Notes under the pieces: generated by a model
Seen by the model: the letters and a program-made list of their open reading frames with translations, nothing else
The model's database searches: none
What the model was told of the DNA's origin: nothing
Part shown: piece by piece, positions 4,515 through 7,257 of the stretch
Numbering within the stretch: the stretch's first letter is position 1
Layout: every line of letters begins with the position of its first letter
From: Planctomycetota bacterium
Lineage (GTDB): Bacteria; Planctomycetota; Planctomycetia; Planctomycetales; Planctomycetaceae
DNA: 7,257 bases
NCBI GenBank assembly: GCA_023429275.1
Contig: JAEYWB010000702.1
Location: forward strand, 1-7,257
Direction: 5' to 3'
Program-made: the position numbers and the translations under genes

Positions 4515-6053
4515 ATGAGATCGTTTCTGCTTTCTTCAGCGGCACTGGCCCTGGTCGTCGCTGTCCAGCCGGCTTTTGCTCAGTCCGCCCCGGGCTCGCC
4601 GGGATCAAGTCCGGGAGCGCGGCGACCTGTCGTGCGGCCCGGTGGCAGCGCCGAACAGCTCAGCCGTGATAACCAGCGCAAGGGATCCCAAGCCTCCTTC
4701 TGGTTCTCGGACCCGGTTGTCCGTCGTGAACTGGGGCTATCCCAGGAGCAGTACGACAGGCTTTCCCGGGCGTACGCACAATCGCAGGCGCAGTACAACG
4801 AATCGCTGGCAGCACTTGATAAGAATCGAAGCCTGACGGCCGCCGAACGTCAGGCCCAGGCTCAACAGGCGCGGTCGGCCTACAACAGCAGCGTTAGCAA
4901 CAGTCTGCTGAATGAGCTGACGACCGACCAGCAGCGGGATCGGTACAACCAGCTCGTCATGCAGTACATGGGTTACGGGGCGTTCAACAGGGTTCCGCTG
5001 CGGGAACAGCTGCGGCTCTCCGACGAACAGATGCTGCGGATGAACGAGTACAGCCGGAACTGGAACAATCAACTGAACCAGTTCCGGGCCGACTATCAGA
5101 ATGACCCGACTGGCACGGCAAACCGCTTCGCCACAGCCCGGGCGCAAGCCCTTCAGAACCTCGGGAGTATTCTGACCCCGGAACAGAGACAGCAGTACGA
5201 GCAATTGACAGGGAATTCGTTCAACTTCGGAGCGTCGTCATACTTCGACCCGACCGTCGACATCTATGGGAACAGCATCGGGACGAATGCCGCGACCGGG
5301 ATCAACGTGAACGGCGACACGGGGGACGTGAATCCAAATCCGGTGAACGTCAATCCGAACGCCAACAACGTGAACCCGAACGCTCCCAACAACGTGAATC
5401 CCAATGCTCCCAATACCCCGGGGCTTGATCCGAACAGCCCGGTCCGTCCCGGGACGAACTTTGGTGAGGTCCAGCCTGGCCGCGACCCCGGTGGGGAGGT
5501 CCAGCCCGGACGGAATCCCGTCGGCGATGTGCGTCCCGGTGCAAATCCGGGGGGCGAGGTTCAACCTGGTCGCAACCCGGTTGGCGATGTCCGCCCGGGG
5601 AGCAACCCGGGGGGCGAGGTCCAGCCCGGTCGAAATCCGGTCGGCAACGCTCAGCCCGGACGGAACCCCGCAGGCGCGGTCCGCCCCGGAACGAATCCGG
5701 GAGGCCTGATTCAACCTGGCCGGAATCCACAGACCGGCAGGCCGACCGGGAACAATTCGCCGAAGGCCGGGGGAAACAGTGGGCGAATGTTTCCCGGCGA
5801 CAGTTTTCCGCTCCTTCCAAGACAGCCTCAAACGAACCCCATGTCGCCAGCGAGACCCTCCAATCCCTCGGATCCGGTCCGTCAGCAGGGGGGGAATCCC
5901 GCCGGGGGCGCGATCCCGCCGGGCGGAGCCGTTCCTGGAGCAGGAGCCGCCCCCGCGGGAGGTGCTGCCCCGGCCGGGGGCGCAACCCCGGCTGGAGGGG
6001 CGGGAGGCGCGGCAGGAGCCGGGGGCGCTGCAGGAGCGGGCGGCGCAAAGTAA
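4515..6053 (+). CDS. Secreted protein with helical L[ST]xxQ domain and Asn/Pro/Gly-rich tandem repeats
   Basis: No function is recognised. The start at 4515 is chosen because GGAGG (4503-4507) lies 7 nt upstream and the protein then begins with a classic signal peptide, MRSFLLSSAALALVVAVQ, with likely cleavage after AFA at residue 22. The 512-residue precursor should therefore be exported. Residues about 62-232 are rich in Gln, Arg, Tyr and Leu and predicted helical. They contain four L[ST]xxQ motifs (75-79, 135-139, 168-172, 220-224), reminiscent of the LTxxQ motif of Spy/CpxP-type periplasmic proteins; that link is only suggestive. Residues 271-301 repeat VNPN, residues 317-406 are nine tandem decapeptides (GEVQPGRNPV/GDVRPGxNPG), and the last 50 or so residues are Gly/Ala/Pro-rich. 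No membrane anchor or cysteine-based lipobox is seen. A strong hairpin follows, so it is probably monocistronic. A periplasmic or cell-surface role is inferred. Confidence 0.88.
   Translation: MRSFLLSSAALALVVAVQPAFAQSAPGSPGSSPGARRPVVRPGGSAEQLSRDNQRKGSQASFWFSDPVVRRELGLSQEQYDRLSRAYAQSQAQYNESLAALDKNRSLTAAERQAQAQQARSAYNSSVSNSLLNELTTDQQRDRYNQLVMQYMGYGAFNRVPLREQLRLSDEQMLRMNEYSRNWNNQLNQFRADYQNDPTGTANRFATARAQALQNLGSILTPEQRQQYEQLTGNSFNFGASSYFDPTVDIYGNSIGTNAATGINVNGDTGDVNPNPVNVNPNANNVNPNAPNNVNPNAPNTPGLDPNSPVRPGTNFGEVQPGRDPGGEVQPGRNPVGDVRPGANPGGEVQPGRNPVGDVRPGSNPGGEVQPGRNPVGNAQPGRNPAGAVRPGTNPGGLIQPGRNPQTGRPTGNNSPKAGGNSGRMFPGDSFPLLPRQPQTNPMSPARPSNPSDPVRQQGGNPAGGAIPPGGAVPGAGAAPAGGAAPAGGATPAGGAGGAAGAGGAAGAGGAK
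5328..5414 (+). repeat. VNPN-type short repeats inside the secreted protein
   Basis: Four copies of VNPN spaced 7-8 residues apart (VNPNPVN, VNPNANN, VNPNAPNN, VNPNAPNT) form an Asn/Pro-rich linker between the helical domain and the decapeptide array. The region should be extended and disordered. The codons differ between copies (AAT/AAC, CCA/CCG/CCC), so selection appears to act on the peptide more than on the DNA. Confidence 0.8.
5463..5732 (+). repeat. Nine tandem 30-bp repeats encoding a decapeptide
   Basis: The DNA from 5463 divides without gaps into nine 30-bp units, each encoding ten residues of the form G-[ED]-V-[QR]-P-G-x-N-P-x. A degenerate tenth copy (NSPVRPGTNF) precedes them. 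Copies 2-3 and 4-5 form near-identical 20-residue pairs, GEVQPGRNPV followed by GDVRPGxNPG, and copy 6 begins a third pair that then diverges. This points to duplication of a 60-bp unit. Length variation between strains by slippage or recombination is expected but cannot be seen here. Confidence 0.92.
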
Positions 6054-6074
6054 CGGAAGCCCGATTCTGGCGAG

Positions 6075-6122
6075 AATGAAGCCGGCGGCGGAGATCCCGG
6101 TCTCCGACCAGCCGGCTTCGTT
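6075..6122 (+). terminator. Strong nested hairpin after the secreted-protein gene
   Basis: GAAGCCGGC (6078-6086) and GCCGGCTTC (6111-6119) are perfect 9-bp complements, extended to 12 pairs by AAT/GTT with one wobble. Inside, CGGAGA (6089-6094) pairs with TCTCCG (6101-6106) around the loop TCCCGG. It begins 22 nt after the TAA stop and is followed by TTGTCT, a weak T-rich tail. Position and strength fit an intrinsic terminator separating this gene from mlaE, though the tail is poor. Confidence 0.65.
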
Positions 6123-6261
6123 GTCTCCATGGAGTTTTCCGGGCGGTTCTCCAGTTTCCCCAGTCTCTTCATCCAATCTGACATAGCCCTGTTTTCGGTC
6201 GGGCGAGTAGTCTCCCGCCGCGTCGATTCGCTCCCTTCCTCGATGCGGTCTCCTGTCGTCG

Positions 6262-7101
6262 ATGTCCTCATCCGTACCGCCTTCGACCTTCCAAACTCCG
6301 GTCCACGCCCTGGGACGGTTCGTCGTCGATACCGTCCGGATCGTAGGCGACATCGTTCTGTTCGGGCTGTCGATGCTTTCCTGGCTCGTGGCAGGGTGGC
6401 CACGGGGACAGTCGTTCTGGTCGGTGATGTACGTCGTTGGCGTCCAAAGCGTTTCCGTCGTCTGTGTGACGGGGGGCTTCATCGGCATGGTGCTGGCGAT
6501 CCAGGCGTACGACCAGTTCGCCATGATGCATATGGAGAACCAGCTCGGGACTGTGGTGAACGTCACCCTCGTCAAGGAGCTCGGCCCGGTCCTCGCGGCG
6601 GTGATGCTGGCCGGCCGGGTCGGAAGTGCCATGGCGGCAGAGCTCGGAACCATGCGGGTCACTGAGCAGATCGATGCCCTCTCTGCACTCGGAGCGAACC
6701 CGATCGCCTATCTCGTGGTCCCCCGGTTCCTGGCGTGCGTCCTGCTGATTCCCCTGCTGACCGTCGTCGCAGACTGTGTCGGGATCATTTCCGGATGGCT
6801 CTTCAGCACGCAGGTCCTTGGCGTCAGCAGCTTCTTCTACTGGTATCACTCGAAGCGGTTCGTGGCTCCCTACGACATCATTTCGGGACTCATCAAGAGC
6901 CTGTTCTTCGGCTCTGTGATCTCGCTGATTGCCTGCCACCGCGGCTTCCATTCGTCGGCTGGTGCGGAGGGAGTGGGAAAGGCGGCGACTGAATCTTTCG
7001 TCTACTCGTTCGTCGCGATCCTGACCCTCGACTTCGCGCTCGGGACGTTCTTCATGAACCTGTACTACCTCATCTGGCCCCGAATCGGGGCGGCAATGTG
7101 A
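6262..7101 (+). CDS. mlaE: MlaE-type ABC transporter permease (lipid/phospholipid transport)
   Basis: The 279-residue protein belongs to the MlaE/YrbE permease family. This family is the inner-membrane channel subunit of MCE-dependent ABC importers or exporters, which move phospholipids or other hydrophobic molecules between inner and outer membranes. The diagnostic stretch runs from [20 protein letters not shown] (residues 103-122) through [28 protein letters not shown] and [16 protein letters not shown]. Hydrophobic segments lie at about 54-82, 106-127, 155-182, 204-225 and 244-272. An extra N-terminal stretch of about 20 residues explains the length over E. coli MlaE (260). The ATG start has no Shine-Dalgarno sequence; the upstream DNA is pyrimidine-rich. 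The ATPase (MlaF-type) and MCE protein normally adjoin, but at least 156 nt of repeat-containing DNA follow the stop, so partners lie beyond the window or elsewhere. Substrate is not determinable. Confidence 0.93.
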   Translation: MSSSVPPSTFQTPVHALGRFVVDTVRIVGDIVLFGLSMLSWLVAGWPRGQSFWSVMYVVGVQSVSVVCVTGGFIGMVLAIQAYDQFAMMHMENQLGTVVNVTLVKELGPVLAAVMLAGRVGSAMAAELGTMRVTEQIDALSALGANPIAYLVVPRFLACVLLIPLLTVVADCVGIISGWLFSTQVLGVSSFFYWYHSKRFVAPYDIISGLIKSLFFGSVISLIACHRGFHSSAGAEGVGKAATESFVYSFVAILTLDFALGTFFMNLYYLIWPRIGAAM

Positions 7102-7111
7102 TGAAGAGTTC

Positions 7112-7136
7112 TCAGTCGTCAGTCGTCAGTCGTCAG
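7112..7136. repeat. Heptamer array, AGTCGTC x3
   Basis: Three perfect tandem copies of AGTCGTC (7114-7134), with partial units on both sides (TC before, AG after), start 12 nt after the mlaE stop. Perfect 7-nt tandem repeats of this kind resemble the short tandemly repeated heptamers known from cyanobacteria. The array lies in non-coding DNA and partly complements the second array at 7183-7224. Confidence 0.85.
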
Positions 7137-7182
7137 AATGGGGCAGCCGCGTCGATCGCGCATCACTTCGAAACGACCCGCA

Positions 7183-7224
7183 GATAACTAACAACTGACC
7201 ACTGATAACTGACCACTGATAACT
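7183..7224. repeat. Heptamer array, six units of GATAACT/GACCACT type
   Basis: Six consecutive 7-nt units all end in ACT. GATAACT occurs at 7183, 7204 and 7218, GACCACT at 7197 and 7211, and the variant AACAACT at 7190. On the opposite strand the units read AGTTATC and AGTGGTC, the same frame (AGTnnTC) as the AGTCGTC array upstream. The two arrays are therefore degenerate inverted copies. Each AGTCGTC-GACCACT pairing has six matches in seven. Confidence 0.85.
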
Positions 7225-7237
7225 CCCCTCAAGCCAT

Positions 7238-7257
7238 CTCGCCCCAGCGGGGGCGGG
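7238..7257. other. GC-rich hairpin cut by the window end
   Basis: CTCGCCCC (7238-7245) pairs with GGGGCGGG (7250-7257) through eight base pairs (one T-G wobble) around the loop AGCG. It may continue outside the window. It is placed where a terminator for mlaE could lie, but the downstream tail that would decide this is not visible. It could also be another palindromic repeat. Confidence 0.4.

Noticed and set aside
4283..4516. N-terminal extension of the small basic protein to 4516
   Set aside because: The extension has no family resemblance, while AGGAG sits 6 nt before the ATG at 4282, where the conserved MPRGDKSKYT begins.
5238..6662. A 474-codon ORF on the - strand under the secreted-protein and mlaE genes
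   Set aside because: It is antisense to two well-supported genes, spans a strong hairpin, and its repeats merely mirror the decapeptide array. High GC content makes such shadow frames common.
7101..7187. A 28-codon ORF whose ATG overlaps the mlaE stop (TGATG)
   Set aside because: The overlap looks like translational coupling, but the codons are mostly the AGTCGTC heptamer array and the peptide ends in the second array. There is no family resemblance, so the overlap is probably coincidental.
7112..7224. CRISPR-like array
   Set aside because: Units are 7 nt and directly adjacent without unique spacers of constant length, so this is a tandem heptamer repeat, not a CRISPR array.

Overview
The window is high-GC bacterial chromosome and most likely comes from a planctomycete (Planctomycetota). 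This is inferred from several things together: a short peptidoglycan cluster (murE-murF-mraY) without the usual division genes around it, a secreted low-complexity repeat protein, starts that mostly lack a Shine-Dalgarno sequence, and phrase-like short repeats in the intergenic gaps. The phylum call is moderate confidence; no rRNA or other marker is present.

Layout. Positions 1-947 hold the 3' two thirds of murE, whose DNPR motif predicts a meso-diaminopimelate ligase. Positions 1049-2458 hold a complete murF and 2717-3820 a complete mraY, all on the + strand. Together they add the third residue to UDP-MurNAc-dipeptide, add D-Ala-D-Ala, and pass phospho-MurNAc-pentapeptide to the lipid carrier (lipid I). 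The cluster stops at mraY: murD, ftsW, murG and murC do not follow. The convergent gene at 3968-4282 (- strand) encodes a small basic protein of the family often labelled 'plasmid stabilization protein'. Diverging from it, 4515-6053 encodes a secreted protein with a signal peptide, a helical domain with four L[ST]xxQ motifs, and a long disordered tail containing nine tandem 10-residue repeats. A strong hairpin follows it. Positions 6262-7101 encode an MlaE-type ABC permease for lipid transport; its ATPase and MCE partners are not in the window.

The intergenic DNA is the most unusual part. The murF-mraY gap holds a long imperfect inverted repeat (arms 2520-2551 and 2654-2684, about 29 pairs, 102-nt interior with further possible helices) that ends 32 nt before the preferred mraY start. 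The gaps also carry a recurring vocabulary of short words (CTGACAC, TGTTCCC/GGGAACA, CAGTCGT, GACCACT/GATAACT), several with strict 7-nt periodicity. These look like members of dispersed short-repeat families rather than unique regulatory sites.
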